A stretch of 64,000 bases of DNA, taken from Acestrorhynchus altus (Eukaryota; Chordata; Actinopteri; Characiformes; Acestrorhynchidae). The position numbers and the translations under genes were made by a program. The notes below the pieces were generated by a model. It was not told the origin of the DNA. It saw only the letters and a program-made list of their open reading frames with translations, and did not search any database. Positions 36,431 to 49,060 of the stretch are shown here, piece by piece. The first letter of the stretch is position 1. Every line of letters begins with the position of its first letter. The stretch lies in contig CM067508.1 of assembly GCA_034509495.1 (NCBI GenBank), positions 32,161,071 to 32,225,070 of the forward strand, given 5' to 3'.

Positions 36431-37726
36431 AAGCGATTGAGAAAAAACGGAGTGGAGTGCTCCAGGATCCAGAGGCGTGAGAATTCCTCCATCCACGAGC
36501 AATTTAGCCCATTTTCAGCAGAACGTTGTTGAGACCCCCACAGCATTTCTCAATATAGACATGATCTGCACGTCCACGAGACGTCTAATGTTAAGTCAGC
36601 TGCTGATTCTGTCGTTTGAACCAGGTTTTCTGATGTGGTAGACGAGAAACTAGCCTAAATCCTTTATTTTTTATATATTAAAGCAATAATATCGGTTATA
36701 TAACCTATTGTTGGTTTCTGTTGTTTTGTAAACAAATCTATTGTTATCAGTGTTATTTTGTGTTGATACCAGAATGAAAACGTGGTTCTATGCGCCTTTA
36801 ATGGTTTTCCAACAAGAAAGGTGGCCTGCAGGTAAGCACTAAGCCAGTTCCCATCAAATAGTTCATTTTACTACATTTTGTTGTCACGTGTCATGTCCAA
36901 GGTCCAAGGTTGAAAATGTGTGGGATGCTATTGGACCAACTCTCCACCCCTCCACCCGCACACTCTGCAGAACTGAGTGAGAACATTCAAGCTGATTATC
37001 ACACCAGTAGGAGCCTCTACAACTCCATGCAGAGACGTCTGGCATGTTGCGTTAAACCCGAACGCCACACTGAGAGACACGACTTCTGTACGTGTAGATC
37101 CATCAGTAATGTCCTTATCAGTCTAAATGTATATGGCCCAATAACATCAGCTCAGCATTTTCACTTTAACATTGATCATATTGACATTTTTCCTTCTTTT
37201 CCTACTTTTTTAGCTTTAAAAAATGTAGTAAAGGATTTTCAGTTTCTGCAACATGTTCCACGAAACATTTTGTACACCTATTCAGTACGTTTTCCTTTCA
37301 GCTGTTTGAAAATGTGTCTTATGTTTATGTTTATTTTCTAAAATAAAAGTGTCTGTGAGGAAAAAAGTTCTATTTTGTACATGACGGTAATTATTTGGGT
37401 GGTTCTAGAGTGGATTCTTTTAGAAACCTCATATAAAGTGATATGTAACACCACAGAGGTTTCCACTACTATTAAATAATCCTGAGAGATCAGACCGCCT
37501 GAGTGCCCACCACTGCCCTGCACTGGACAACCAGGGAGGAACCCCAGTTTGTTTACCCTACATGGGCTTATAAACTGTAGTGGAAAACCCAGCAAGGTTT
37601 TGAAAATGAATCTGGATAAAAATAGCCCCATTCAAGCATCACCCCCAATCTTAGTTGCTTAACCTCTTCAATTAATGCCCCAAATAATGGAGGTTATAAT
37701 TCAGATTTTGGTGTGTATAACATGCA

Positions 37727-37727
<1 letters not shown>
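36431..37727. other. intergenic, no supported gene
   Basis: The 143-codon open frame at 36,910-37,341 (+) shows no domain or family I recognise and ends in AT-rich sequence. I do not call it a gene. No TE termini are seen. Confidence 0.45.
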
Positions 37728-37794
<67 letters not shown>

Positions 37795-37805
37795 AGACAC
37801 ACACA
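37728..37805. repeat. (CA)n microsatellite
   Basis: About 31 perfect CA units plus imperfect continuation. Confidence 0.98.
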
Positions 37806-38205
37806 CTCACTCCTGTGAGCTGGAAGTAAAACCTGATCTAGACGTCTTTCAGACACATGGACAGGACTCAGAAGATGGTTGGAGTATTGCTGGGTTTCAC
37901 ACCCTGTCTGATCCGCACCTCATCAGGCCCCTCAGTGGGTGTGGAGATCTTCCCTCAGCTCCCCACAGCCTGGTGATTCATTGATCTCATCTCCACCACG
38001 CCAGAGAAGAGCTTACCTTCCTGATAGCATTTGTGTAGCAGTTGTGTTATTTGATCATGTTGTATGATTCGTTTATACAGATGTGGTTCCAAGAATAAGA
38101 TACAGTCAGTACAGTTATTGCGGGGCTTAATGGATTTAAACGAATGGCTTTTCATTGAACTGCTTTTCTTTTAACTGCTTTTCTTTACTTTCCTGTGGTG
38201 TTTAC

Positions 38206-38420
38206 ATAACAATGAAAGGCTAAAACACCCCCCAAAAGGTGCTACAAAGGGTTCTTTGCTATAGAAGTACAACTTTTGGTTTCATAAAGAATAAGGAGAT
38301 TTAAGTTTGAAGAACCTTTAAACTGGTAGACTAAATAATATTTACAGTGGCTTATTGAATCCTTTTTTAACTTTCCAAGAAGGTTCTTTATGGAACCAAC
38401 AATTGTTCTACATTGACATG
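38206..38420. repeat. diverged dispersed repeat with ggttctttatggaacca motif
   Basis: Contains aaggttctttatggaaccaa, a self-complementary motif recurring in fish genomes. A partial match, gaacctctttatagcactg, lies at 4,684. Confidence 0.4.
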
Positions 38421-38500
38421 ATGTGAATGTGAGGGATCTTTAATCTTTGAATGGGAGTCATTTTCCTCAAACTGATGCCTGATGCAGTAAGTAAATGCAG

Positions 38501-38502
<2 letters not shown>

Positions 38503-38552
<50 letters not shown>
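38503..38552. repeat. (GT)n microsatellite
   Basis: About 25 GT units. Confidence 0.98.
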
Positions 38553-38556
<4 letters not shown>

Positions 38557-38849
38557 ATATATACAGAACCAACTTAACAATTTCCGATATTAATTTAAAC
38601 GATATAATTTAAAATACCCTTCATTTTAAATGGTTTGTATTGTATGTGTTAAATGCAAGTTTGTATTTGGCGCCGCCTTTCGGCCAAAAAAGAAAATGAC
38701 TAACGTGATATTAAAAACAAACGTGTTAATTCTCTTATATAGGCTTTCTGTTGCAGATATGTTCAATAAAACATTCATATATTTATTAAGTTAGAAAACA
38801 AATGACACAGACCTAATGTTTGTGAAGGACTGCTGTCAGATAACATCCA

Positions 38850-39125
38850 GATAATGTGGGGCCTGTATGGGTGACCCAAAAAAATTAAACCACAGGTTCC
38901 ATTTTGGCCCTTCCAGCAGGGACCCTGATGTGGGTTGTGCACTGCACATGCGGCACAAATGGGATGCATGTGAGATTAGGATAGGCTGTAGTAATGGGGC
39001 CCATTTGGGAGACTCACTTGGATCCTAGTAACAACATATGTAAAAATCCACTCAGAGTACATGCCCACCTGAAATCCACGTAGTCCATGTTCCACCCATG
39101 TGAGCCCCACATGAGTATGTTGGCT
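38850..39125. repeat. diverged dispersed repeat (gtgggcc/ccacatg-rich)
   Basis: Rich in gtggggcc, gggcccatttggg, ccacccatgtgagccccac. Similar wording occurs at 52,885-53,010 and 53,950-54,070 (actcagagcccatgcccac versus actcagagtacatgcccac). The family is not named. Confidence 0.5.
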
Positions 39126-40357
39126 GGGCAGGATTTTTATTTAAGCCTTGTGTTTCCTTTGGTCAGGACTGCTGTGGCTTTGAATTTGACACTTTTTGTT
39201 CATATGAAAAAGTCAATAGGAACCAGATGTTTAGATCAGTCCTAGAAATACACAGAGTACACACTGTGATCACAGCAACCACGGTTCCATGAAACACATA
39301 TGATGTTTAAGGGAACACAATAATCCCTAATGAGAACAGATTGCAGATTGTTCAAATGTTCTTGCTCCCTCCCTGCATTCTGGTTATACTCAGAGGACAG
39401 GTGCAAATATATGAGGTACTGGCACTGATGTACTCTTAGACAGTTTAAATGGGATCTGTCACCTGCAATACAGAACACGATGAACAAATAAGGTAAAGTC
39501 TGTGTGGAAGACCTCACAATAAACAGCCTGTCTACATTGCAGACAGACGATGGCCTTTATTAAGAACATGGTGTGCTATGAAAATCATCCTTGTTGATTG
39601 TCTGCCTTGTTGTGACTCAGGAAAATTCCTTTCAATTATTATCACAGTCACAAGACTCTCAATAGCCTCAAGGACATTTGAGCTCCAAAACAGGGATTAA
39701 AAAGCCAGAGTAAGGCCTCTGTATTACCGCAGGCCTGACAAAACAAAGGTAATCCTTACAGAAAACTGCAGTGATACTATAAGATTTCTGCAGTGATGTA
39801 TTAATTCTATAATAATATATCATTTTCCAGATAGAATCAGTCCTGGCAAACGTATTAGTTGTGTGTATATTTAAACTAACGTGTGTAGAGGAGTTTGAAG
39901 CTACACCTTGATGCCGGGCCAGGCAAATGATATTCCTGCAGAAATTATAATGTTCTATTGAAGTTTCATTGTTTTTCTGAAATGGAAAAGATGATGTAGC
40001 GTTTAAACTCTCTTAAAGTTTGAATACAAATCACTCCCTTAGTCTACTTACAAATAGAGAGCAAACTGGAAAAGCAGCCTGTTTTCAGTTCATTGTGTTA
40101 GTGATGTCACTAAAAAACAATATACACTCATTAACAAAGAGAGTTGTTGGAAAAGAATGAATCTTTCTATGTGGGAATGTAATGACGATAAATGTGATTA
40201 CAATACTAGAGTGAAAGGATACATTTGTTGGGGAAAATGTACAATTGAAAGGAGGCTCTAGTGTTGGGCCTCTATCCTGGATACAAGATGAGATACAGTT
40301 GGGCATGGAGGCATACAGGTTCTGAATGGCATCCTGCAGCACTTTTACCCACAGATG
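39126..40357. other. intergenic, no recognised feature
   Basis: No gene, RNA or TE is evident. The minus open frames at 39,242-39,517 and 40,085-40,342 lack homology. Confidence 0.4.
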
Positions 40358-41550
40358 TACAGTGGGGAAAATAAGTATTTAGTCAGTCACCAATTGTGCA
40401 AGTTCTCCCACTTAAAAAGATGATAGAGGCCGTTAATTGACATCATAGGTAGACCTCAACTATGAGAGACAAAATGTGAAAAAAAAATTGAGAAAATCAT
40501 TTTGTCTGACTTTTAAAGAATTTATTTGCAAATAATGGTGGAAAATAAGTATTTGGTCAATAACAAAAGTTCATCTCAATACTTTGTTGTATATCCTCTG
40601 TTGGCAATGACAGAGGTTAAACGTTTTCTGTAAGTCTTCACAAGGTTGGCACACACTGTTGCTGGTATGTTGGCTCATTCCTCCATGCAGATCTCCTCTA
40701 GAGCAGTGATGTTTTGGGGCTGTCGGCGGGCAACACGGACCAAAGGTTTTCGATGGGGTTGAGATCGGGAGACTGGCTAGGCCACTCCAGGACTTTGAAA
40801 TGTTTCTTACGAAGCCACTCCTTTGTTGCCCTGGCAGTGTGCTTGGGATCATTGTCATGCTGAAAGACCCAGCCACGTTTCATCTTCATTGCCCTTGCTG
40901 ATGGAAGGAGGTTTGCACCCAAAATCTCACAATACATGGCCCCATTCATTCTTTCATGTACACGGACCAGTCGTCCTGGTCCCTTTGCAGAGAAACAGCC
41001 CCAAAGCATGATGTTGCCACCCCCATGCTTCACAGTTGGTATGGTGTTCTTTGGATGCAACTCCGCATTCACTGTCCTCCAAACACGACGAGTTGTGTTT
41101 TTACCAAATAGTTCTACTTTGGTTTCATCTGACCATATGACATTCTCCCAATACTCTTCTGGAACATCCAAATGCTCTCTAGCAAACTTCAGACGTGCCT
41201 GGATATGGACTGGCTTAAGCAGGGGGACACATCTGGCACTGCAAGATCTGAGTCCCTGGCGTCGTAGTGTGTTGCTGATGGTAGCCTTTGTAACGTTGGT
41301 CCCAGCTTTCTGCAGGTCATTCACTAGATCCCCCCTTGTGGTTCTGGGATTTTTCCTCACCGTTCTTGTGATCATTTTGACCCCACGGGCTGAGATCTTG
41401 CGTGGAGCCCCAGATCGAGGGAGATTAGTAGTGGTCTTGTAGGTCTTCCATTTTCTAATTATTGCTCCCACAGTAGATTTCTTCACACCAAGCTGCTTGT
41501 CTATTGCAGATTCAGTCTTCCCAGCCTGGTGCAGGTCTACAATTCGACGA
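40358..41550 (-). mobile_element. Tc1-like transposon, 5'-truncated
   Basis: The 3' inverted-repeat end lies at the TA at 40,358-40,359 followed by cagtggggaaaataagtatt. Homology stops abruptly near 41,550, inside the transposase N-terminus, so the other terminal repeat and the first residues are missing. This copy is immobile on its own. Confidence 0.9.
40560..41550 (-). pseudogene. Tc1-like transposase pseudogene (DD34E)
   Basis: The main frame (41,486 down to about 40,730) holds the paired-like helix-turn-helix (KKSTVGAIIRKWK), the GRPR-like hinge (PRSGAPRKIS) and the DDE domain: Asp in VIWSDETKVELFG, Asp in FQHDNDPKHTA and Glu in LNPIENLW, spaced as DD34E. An in-frame stop lies just upstream of the truncated N-terminus. 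A frameshift after ENLWSVL (around 40,725-40,735) and a Trp-to-stop change at 40,675-40,677 break the C-terminal tail, which otherwise continues to about 40,570. Confidence 0.92.
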
Positions 41551-41867
41551 CCCTGTTACATGTACTTAAGTGACTTTTTCAAACTAATTGTAATTTTAAA
41601 CAGATGCATCTAAGATAGCTCCATGCTCCATTTAAAAGCATGATTTTATTTAACCAATTACATGCAATTATCACCATGTTTTAAATGACATGTAACATTA
41701 ACATTGTTAACAGCTTGAATATGTTGCTGAATACCAAAGGCTCAATTTGAAGACCTCACCAAATGATTTTCCTTAACATTACTAATAGGTACATTAGTAA
41801 TGTTAATAGTCACAAATGGGTATGAACCTTGTAATTTAGAGCTTTGTGTTGTTCTCTTTATGAGCTA

Positions 41868-42105
41868 CAGTATATGTCCAAATGTTTGTGCTTTTAATGA
41901 ATGCTTTCAACTACTTTAAGTTGCACCCATTGCTGACACAGATGTGCAAATGTGCAAACAGTTGAGAAATACTGCAAATAGAATATGACTCTATGGAGCA
42001 AATAAATATAAACTGATTAAGGCTTGAGAGGTGTAAAGCCCCCCTGCACTGAGCTGTGGAGCAGTGCAACTGAGTTCTCTGAAGTACAAGAAACAATGAA
42101 TGAAT
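41868..42105. mobile_element. Tc1-like relic fragment
   Basis: Starts cagtatatgtccaaatgttt, a recognisable Tc1-class terminus, and continues through aagttgcacccattgctgac to ctgagctgtggagcagtgca. The reading frame is lost. It probably belongs to the same family as the relics at 24,780 and 55,770. Confidence 0.55.
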
Positions 42106-42117
42106 ACATTTAAATCA

Positions 42118-42395
42118 TTTTACTAATTTGACCCACTGTGTTGTGCACATGGGAATTAGACCTCCACATTTTACCCATCCACACATACACTTGTGAATTC
42201 ACACACCAGGGGGCAGTGAGCACACGTGCCCAGAGCAGTAGGCAGCGCTAATCTCAGCACCTGGGGAGCAGCTAGGGAATTCTGTGCCTTGCTCAAAGGC
42301 CCTTCAGTCATGTCCCGCCAGTTCAGGGATTCGAACCAGCAACCTTCCAGTCACAAGGCTGATTCGCGAATCACCAGGCCTCAGCTGTCCATAGT
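42118..42395 (-). mobile_element. dispersed SINE-like repeat
   Basis: Includes cacaccagggggcagtgagc, the cttgctcaaaggcccttcag block and ggattcgaaccagcaacctt (a B-box-like motif on the plus strand). Related pieces are at 49,745-49,910 and 63,165-63,305. Confidence 0.55.
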
Positions 42396-42590
42396 ATAAG
42401 CTTGTTTGGCTTGTCTGATTTGACGTGTGCATGAGCTGTGTTTGATAAATCTGATTTGTTGTGTGTATGAGCTTTTTTTCAATATGTTTGATTTAGTGTG
42501 TGTATGAGCTTTTTTTCAATATGTCTGATTTGGTGTGTGTATGAGCTTTTTTTCAATATGTCTGATTTGGTGTGTGTATGTGCTTTTTTT
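42396..42590. repeat. 37-bp tandem repeat, about 5 units
   Basis: Units begin at 42,431, 42,467, 42,504, 42,541 and 42,578, giving a period of 36-37. The consensus contains atgagctttttttcaatatg then tctgatttggtgtgtgt. The central copies are nearly identical. Confidence 0.93.
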
Positions 42591-42599
42591 GAAATAAAT

Positions 42600-44150
42600 A
42601 CTTTTACTTCTGCTTGAGTAATTATTATTTAAAAGTAACAGTACTTTTTCCTTAGCTTTTGGCTACTGTACCCTACTGTTTGTATGATTTTTTTTTTAGT
42701 GTGATATATTTATTTAGAGTGTATATATAGCCCTGACTGTTGTTATATGAGGCAACATACAATGTAGCCAATCAGAGCAAATGTAATTTGCATATATCGG
42801 CCTTCAGGGCTCAGGATTGAAACCAACTCTATTGATTTATGACAATTTCTTGTCCATAAATTCACACAAATCACTGTGCATGATTTATAAATAATTTGAT
42901 TTTTATATCATGAAATTCCTGATTGCTGTTCATCATGTAGGAAACTCATATAAAATAAATACATATACAAATAAATAAATAAACAGTGCACTCCCCTTGT
43001 GGCCACCAGCCCAGTTGCTGATGAAGGGCATGGCCATTACCCGTCTAACTGGAGTGCTTTCATTCAGTTTCACTTTGCCTCCAGCATTCGAGTGGAAATA
43101 AAAGTGTTTACCACAGGCGCCTTGCTCATGCTAACGAGAGCCTGTTTGTTTTTCACTTAGCTGAAGCAGCAGGGTGGGGGGTGTAGGGTGCGAGGTGGAT
43201 AGGCAGGGGAGGGTGACAATTATGTTTATGTGAAGAGAAAGAGATTCCTTGAAATCATAAGGCTGAAAATGGAGGAAGCTTCAAGCCAAGAGGCATTTGA
43301 TCAGGATTGACATATTCCAGGTAGGGGGTGGTGGTGGTGGTATGTTGTTTTGCTGTGTGGCATCGTGATTCGATCACATCCATTATTGTTCTGCTCCAAT
43401 TCTGTCTTCCAAAGACAAGGGCCCTAGACTGTTGTGCACGAGCATTCGCTGCCATATCGCCTTCCTATTCTTCTGTAAAGAATAGCCGAGACATTCCTCA
43501 TGTCTCCAACTGTTGTCATCTAAACATGTTGAGAACAGGAAGCCCAAAAGGGCGTGCTGCGATTCATATTTCACATTTATTGTCCACAAAGACGATAACT
43601 GTTTCTTCACCAAAACCACAGGACACAGGCTTTTGCATCTTGGAAAATTACATATTAAGTTGTATATCTGAGCAGAAAGCATGTCAGAACAAATACAAAT
43701 AAGCAGTACATTGTTTGTTTGTTTTTTCAATACTTTGTGAATTTTTGTGTGTGTCAGTTTAGCCATTTCTAAAGCTTTCTTCAAGAAATATCAATATTTA
43801 CAGGGACCAACCAACAACTTGGACCATCCAATCAGTCCTAAACCAGGTAAACTGCTGGTGGAACTGAACAAAGCTATGCACCGCCTGAAGTTCACATTGT
43901 TATAAAAATGTTTGTGATAGGACTTGTGTACACTTCACCAACGTTACATAGTGCAGTAGTAGCGTTCAGAGTGACCCAGAGAAGCTGTAATTTTAAGATA
44001 AAATGAAAAATAATGGGGTTCTAAGTTGCTCAGCAGACTTAATGCACTACAACTATGGCCCAAGGATTGTGAATTTAAATCATGGATAATGCTGTTTCAC
44101 CATAAGCAACCAGAGCCCTAGAGAGCACAATAAATGGCACAAATTGTTTT
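42600..44150. other. intergenic, no recognised gene
   Basis: AT-rich unique sequence. The antiparallel open frames at 43,328-43,702 (+) and 43,383-43,784 (-) overlap and lack homology. Confidence 0.4.
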
Positions 44151-44159
44151 TCTGTCTGG

Positions 44160-44575
44160 ATTTCCTTTCATTTTTCCTCCAAGAGTTTGTATTGATGATG
44201 GGAGATTTGGACCATCAATATATTCTGATCAAATTTCTTCCTCAAAGATGATGTTTTCCCACTGTCTTTACATTTTTTAATAATGTACTTAATTGTTCTT
44301 AATCTGATTTGAGTAGTTTCACCAATTTCTTCAGATGCTTTCTTATGCTTGGTGCCAATAATTAAATTAACATATTTTCCATGACCACAGGATGTGTCTT
44401 TTGATAAAGGTTGTTTAACAAATGGGAAGCTACTCACTCCATCAGTTAGGGTTAAGTAACTTGTTGCCAGCTGAAACACAATCACCCATGCACCCATGTA
44501 TTATCCAATGGGAGGCCTTTACCTATTTGCTTAGTTAAATCCAGGCGGTGGCCCTTTTTGGCCAGGCATTGTATA
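44160..44575 (-). mobile_element. Tc1/mariner-like relic (HTH part of transposase)
   Basis: The minus frame contains KKASEEIGETTQIRLRTIKY followed by IIKKCKDSGKTSS, a helix-turn-helix typical of a fish Tc1-like transposase N-terminus. The right side carries the terminus-like gggaggcctttacctatttg ... ggccaggcattgtat. The catalytic domain is absent. Confidence 0.7.
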
Positions 44576-45205
44576 TCCATTAAGAACAAGCTTTCTTTGA
44601 AGCTGAATAGAAATAAACATATGCAACCTAGGTTATACTGACAAAGTCACTTAATTATAAACATCTTGGACTATATAAACAGCTAGTAACCACAGTGTTT
44701 GGTGTTTGTGGTGTTTGCCTGCATTAATAATCCTTGATTCTTCAATTGTATTGTTGTGTTGGCACTAAAAAGCTTACAAGGTATTATTTATTAGCTGAAG
44801 CTTCTGAATCTGGGATTACCCACCATGCTTTTATCATGAGGAGACTACTCAATTCTTACAGACTGACCAGTAAAAGACTCTAACTTCAATGATGTAATGA
44901 TTTAATTAATGAAATTAAATGATGTGTAAGGTAGTCTAAATGACCAATTTCTGCATTTATATGGTTTAATACTTGACCAACGTGCCCACCTACATGGCAA
45001 AACAAAGTTCTTGTCATCTATCTACAGCTTGTGGAGATAATTTATGACATAAATTATATTTGTTACTGTGTTGTTGTTGTTATTTGTGAACCCACATCCA
45101 AAGAATGGGGGCATGGCTACAAAGACCTTGCATAAAGCCAGCAGGAATGAAGGAATGAAGTGGTGACAAGGAATGGCGTGGTGGTGGTGGTGATAGTAGT
45201 AGTGG

Positions 45206-45207
<2 letters not shown>

Positions 45208-45296
<89 letters not shown>

Positions 45297-45440
45297 CATA
45301 ATAGTAGTATTAAAAGTAGTAGTAGTAGTAGTAGTAGTAGTAATCATGGTAATAGAATAGAATAGAATAGAATAGAATAGAATAGAATAGAATAGAATAG
45401 AACTTTATTGATCCCTTGGGAGGGTTCCTTCAGTAGCAGC
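45208..45440. repeat. (TTA)n-(GTA)n-(AATAG)n array and retroelement tail
   Basis: Twenty-odd TTA units, two GTA blocks and about nine perfect GAATA pentamers lead into aactttattgatcccttggg, the same tail as at 28,575. The pentamer array probably grew from the retroelement's A-rich end. Confidence 0.9.
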
Positions 45441-45689
45441 ATCAGTACAGTACAGTAAGCAGAAAGATAATTTAGTAGGAGTAAGCAGCATTATATAAAT
45501 ATATAGAATATATAATATACAGACTATATTACAATATACAATATAGACAATAGTGCATGAGAAAAAAAAGAGTCCTGTAGGAGGGTGTAATGCAGTCTGA
45601 ATGACAAAAAAAACAGCTAAATGCTAAATGCTTGGGAATATATATACTCTATACATGTTAAACATCTAAGAAGTTTTGAGCAGTGAAGG

Positions 45690-48600
45690 CTAGGGCATCA
45701 TCTATCATATGGGGGCCCAGTGGGGTAGGAGCCTAGTCAGCCAAACCCATTGACCTTGGTGGAAAGTAGGTACTGAGTGGTGCCACATGTTGGTGTTACG
45801 CTTTTGGTCTGCAAATAGTAGGAAGTATCTGGCCTTCTGCCAACTCTTATGGCAATGTCTGACAAGTTGTCCTGACTGTCAGGACCCCATAATACCCTTC
45901 CTGTTCTGGAAACATTGGGGCACCATAACTGTTGTGGCATTCAAATGGGCACAAGTGCCATAGGGTGTTATGGGCTACCTCTGCCCACAGGGGGGGTCTG
46001 ACCAGGAGGCCAGCCAAGGTCAGGCACTTAAGACTCTGCTCCAGCTCATGACTGTTGGACTCAGGGTGGAAGCCTGATAACAGGCAGACATTGGCTCCCA
46101 TTAGCTGGCAGAAGGCCTTCTAAACTGCATCAAGGAAGTTGTTTCTGCAAGGGTACTGCATCACCCTCAACTTCCCTGGAAGGCCCATGCAGTCTGTTGG
46201 AGAAAGAGTTCCAAGCTGATGGTAGTTTTGGCAATGCCACAATGTGGCATGATGTGGAAAATCTATCAACTACCACAAGGATTGGTGGGAGAGGTGCAGG
46301 GAGATCTGTGACCATGGGCAAGATGGCAGAGGTAACGGGTGCAGAAGCCCAGGTGGTTTGGTTTGTGGGTCCTTATTGCAAGTGCATACATTAGCAGTAA
46401 TGAAGGACCACCAAAAATTACAAAAAATAAACTCAAGAGTCCTGGTGACCCCTGGATGTAAGTAGGTAAGTAAGTAAATTTTATTTATAAAGAACTTTTT
46501 ATACCACCGAGGTAGCCCAAAGTGCTGTATATACTCAAATATGTTATATATATATAATACATGAGCTGTGAACAGGGAGGCATGTTCCCACTGCAAGCCA
46601 TCTTTAAGGACAGTGGAGGGGACATAGATTCCATAAAGGAGGCCCACCTAATGGCCTCCTCAAGTCTCCAATGGATGGATGCTAGCACATGGGATTATGG
46701 AAGGATGGTCTGAGGGCCTGGTTTAGGCAACAAAGTGTCCTACTGGTGGGAGAGGGTGTTCTTTGTACCCTCACCTATACATGAGTGTGAAATCAAATCC
46801 AGTTCAAAGCCAGTTCCCATCTGGCCTGGTGAGGGTTCAGCATCTTCACCTATGTGATGTATGCCAGTTTTTGGTATCTGTCCAAATCAAGAAAGGATGT
46901 TTTGCCCACTCCAACCAGTGTCTCCATTCCATTCCTTAATGGCAAATGGCTCTCAATCACCCATGAGCTAAAGAAATTTGGGTCCATTTCTAGATGGTTA
47001 TGGGAAACCACAAATCCCAGGATGGGGATAAACCTAGCATGAAACTTGGACTTCTCCAGTTTTACAAAAATGTGTCTCTCCAGAAATAACTGGAGGATCC
47101 AGACATGGATTACATATTCATCTACTGTACAACTGTAGATAAGAATGTCATCAAGATAAACATATGCTTAGCAATTGATGGCTTCCTTCAAGATTGCATT
47201 GATGAAATGTTGGAAGGAGTGTTCATCAGGCCAAATGGCATTACTAAGTACTCACAGTGGCCTGACAGTGTGGTGATGGCCATCTTCCATTCACCACCTT
47301 CCCTGATCCAGATCAGATTGTATGCACTGCCCACGTCCAGTTTGGTGAATATCGCACCTTGGAGGCTGAGGTCATAAAAGCTAGAGTACTGCTACAGGCA
47401 CAGTAGTAGTTGTAGTAATAATTATGGTAATGGTTCTAGTAGTGATTGTGGTGGTAGTAGAAGTAGTAGTTGTAGTGATAGTAGTAGTGGTGGTGGTGGT
47501 AGTGGTGGTAGTCATGAGGTAACAACTTTTTACTGTTATTTTGTTCAACCCCACTAATTAGTACAGGGGCACTAATCAATACAAGGCTCATCCTTCTTTC
47601 TCACAAAGAATAAGCCAACTCCTGCCAGAGAGGATGATGGCCATATAAAGCAAAGGGCTAAGGTCTCCTAAACAGGAGGAGGACTGGTACCAGGGAGCAA
47701 CTCGATAGCCATGTCATAAGTAAGGGGTGGAGTGTGGTGGGGTTGTACAGGAAGTCCCGGTATGCTTTGGGAACTTTGGACAGGTCAGTGTTAGTAGCCC
47801 AGGCCCCACATGAGTTAATGAGGCCTTGAGGCACATGGACTGCACTGTAGCCAAGAGAAGCCCAGCACCAATTGCAGGTCAGGTGCAGTAATGAGTTACA
47901 GGGTGAACTGTACAGCCCAATTTGCAAGGTGAGAGGTGGGGTTTGTTGGGTGATAACCCCTGGTCTAAGTGACCATCCATCATTGGCAGAGATTGGTAAT
48001 GGTCTATCCAGTTGAACCGGGGTAGTCCAAGGATCTGGGCTAGTGTAGCATCCACAAAATTCCCCACTGCTCCAGAGTCCACAAAGGCCCCTTTACGCTT
48101 CTCCAAGGTCCCCCATGAGAGGGCAACATGGAGAAAGATCTGAGACAGATGAGAGTTGTGAGAGAAATCAGCCTGAGTACCCCTAGGCTCACATGTTTCC
48201 CTGAAACATGACCATCATGCAAATGGACCTGGCACTCCTCAGGAGACACTTGTGCATGTCCCAGTTCCATAGGTCGGGGATCCATTTCAGAAGGTGGAGC
48301 AGCCAATTTTGCTATGCAGGGACTGCCACCAGTCTCCTTTTGCTTCTGATGTACCTGGATGCAATTATCCATCCTCATAAACAGGTCAATAATTTGATCT
48401 AGTGAGCTATTATTACAGGAGGATCCTGTAGTGATAACTTGTCTTTCAAGTCTTCTGCCAACCCTTGCTGGAATGCCATCAGCAAAGCTGCAGGTGCAAG
48501 TGTATGGAACTCAATCCGAGCCAACCTCTCTGCTCCTGGCTGGGTGGTTGAACATACCTCAGGCTGGTTTTTCCATACCACAGTAGCCCAGGCAACCTAC

Positions 48601-49060
48601 TAAGGGGACCATCAGATAAGCAACTTTAGCATGCTCTTTTGGGAGGGAGCATGGCCCCCACACTGACCTCAACCACAAATAAAGCGAGGACTGGAAATGC
48701 AAACTCCTACAACCACCGGGTCTCGTGGAGTACAACTCAAGGCCTGGTAAAGTATGTTCTGCTCTGGGGAGCTCCCCATTCTCTCCTCAGCTGAGTCCCT
48801 TTGTGATGGGGAGCCTGCTGGGATGACCCCCAGGGTGCTTTGTGCCAATGCTGTTGTCAGGCCCTGCAGCTGTGCCAGAATTTGCTGCATGGCCTGCTCA
48901 TGTCTGCCTATGTCTGCTCCCTGAGCTGCCAAGGATGTCCTCAACAGTTCACTTTTGGACTGCTTAGCTGGTTCCATTTTGGGGCTGGTTCTTTCTGTAA
49001 TGGTAGCTCTTGCAGAGGTACCAGTTGTTATTTGGGTTGGACCCAAATGTTAAGCAGGGA
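45690..49060 (-). mobile_element. degraded Ty3/gypsy LTR retrotransposon interior
   Basis: In minus-strand order: a gag-like N-terminus with a glutamine-rich coiled segment (about 48,660-49,046); gag core fragments (48,399-48,581); a retropepsin remnant with a DSGAVGNFVD motif near 48,050-48,080; reverse transcriptase pieces near 47,210-47,370 (a GHCEYLVMPFGL-type motif with neighbouring stops); and integrase fragments at 46,130-46,321 and 45,740-46,101 (SGFHPESNSHELEQSL then FECHNSYG). Multiple stops and frameshifts separate them. A (GTA)n stretch lies at 47,385-47,520, and a retroelement tail (aagtaaattttatttataaa) at about 46,462-46,545. No flanking LTR pair could be identified by eye. This is a fossil, not a functional element. 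Confidence 0.85.

Noticed and set aside
36910..37341. 143-codon open frame between the two genes
   Set aside because: No recognisable domain, late part is AT-driven hydrophobic sequence, no splice or polyadenylation context, and no homolog I can name.
40936..41442. 168-codon plus-strand open frame
   Set aside because: Antisense shadow of the Tc1 transposase.
45117..45360. Open frames of poly-Thr/Asn and poly-Leu/Val
   Set aside because: Entirely encoded by TTA/GTA microsatellites.
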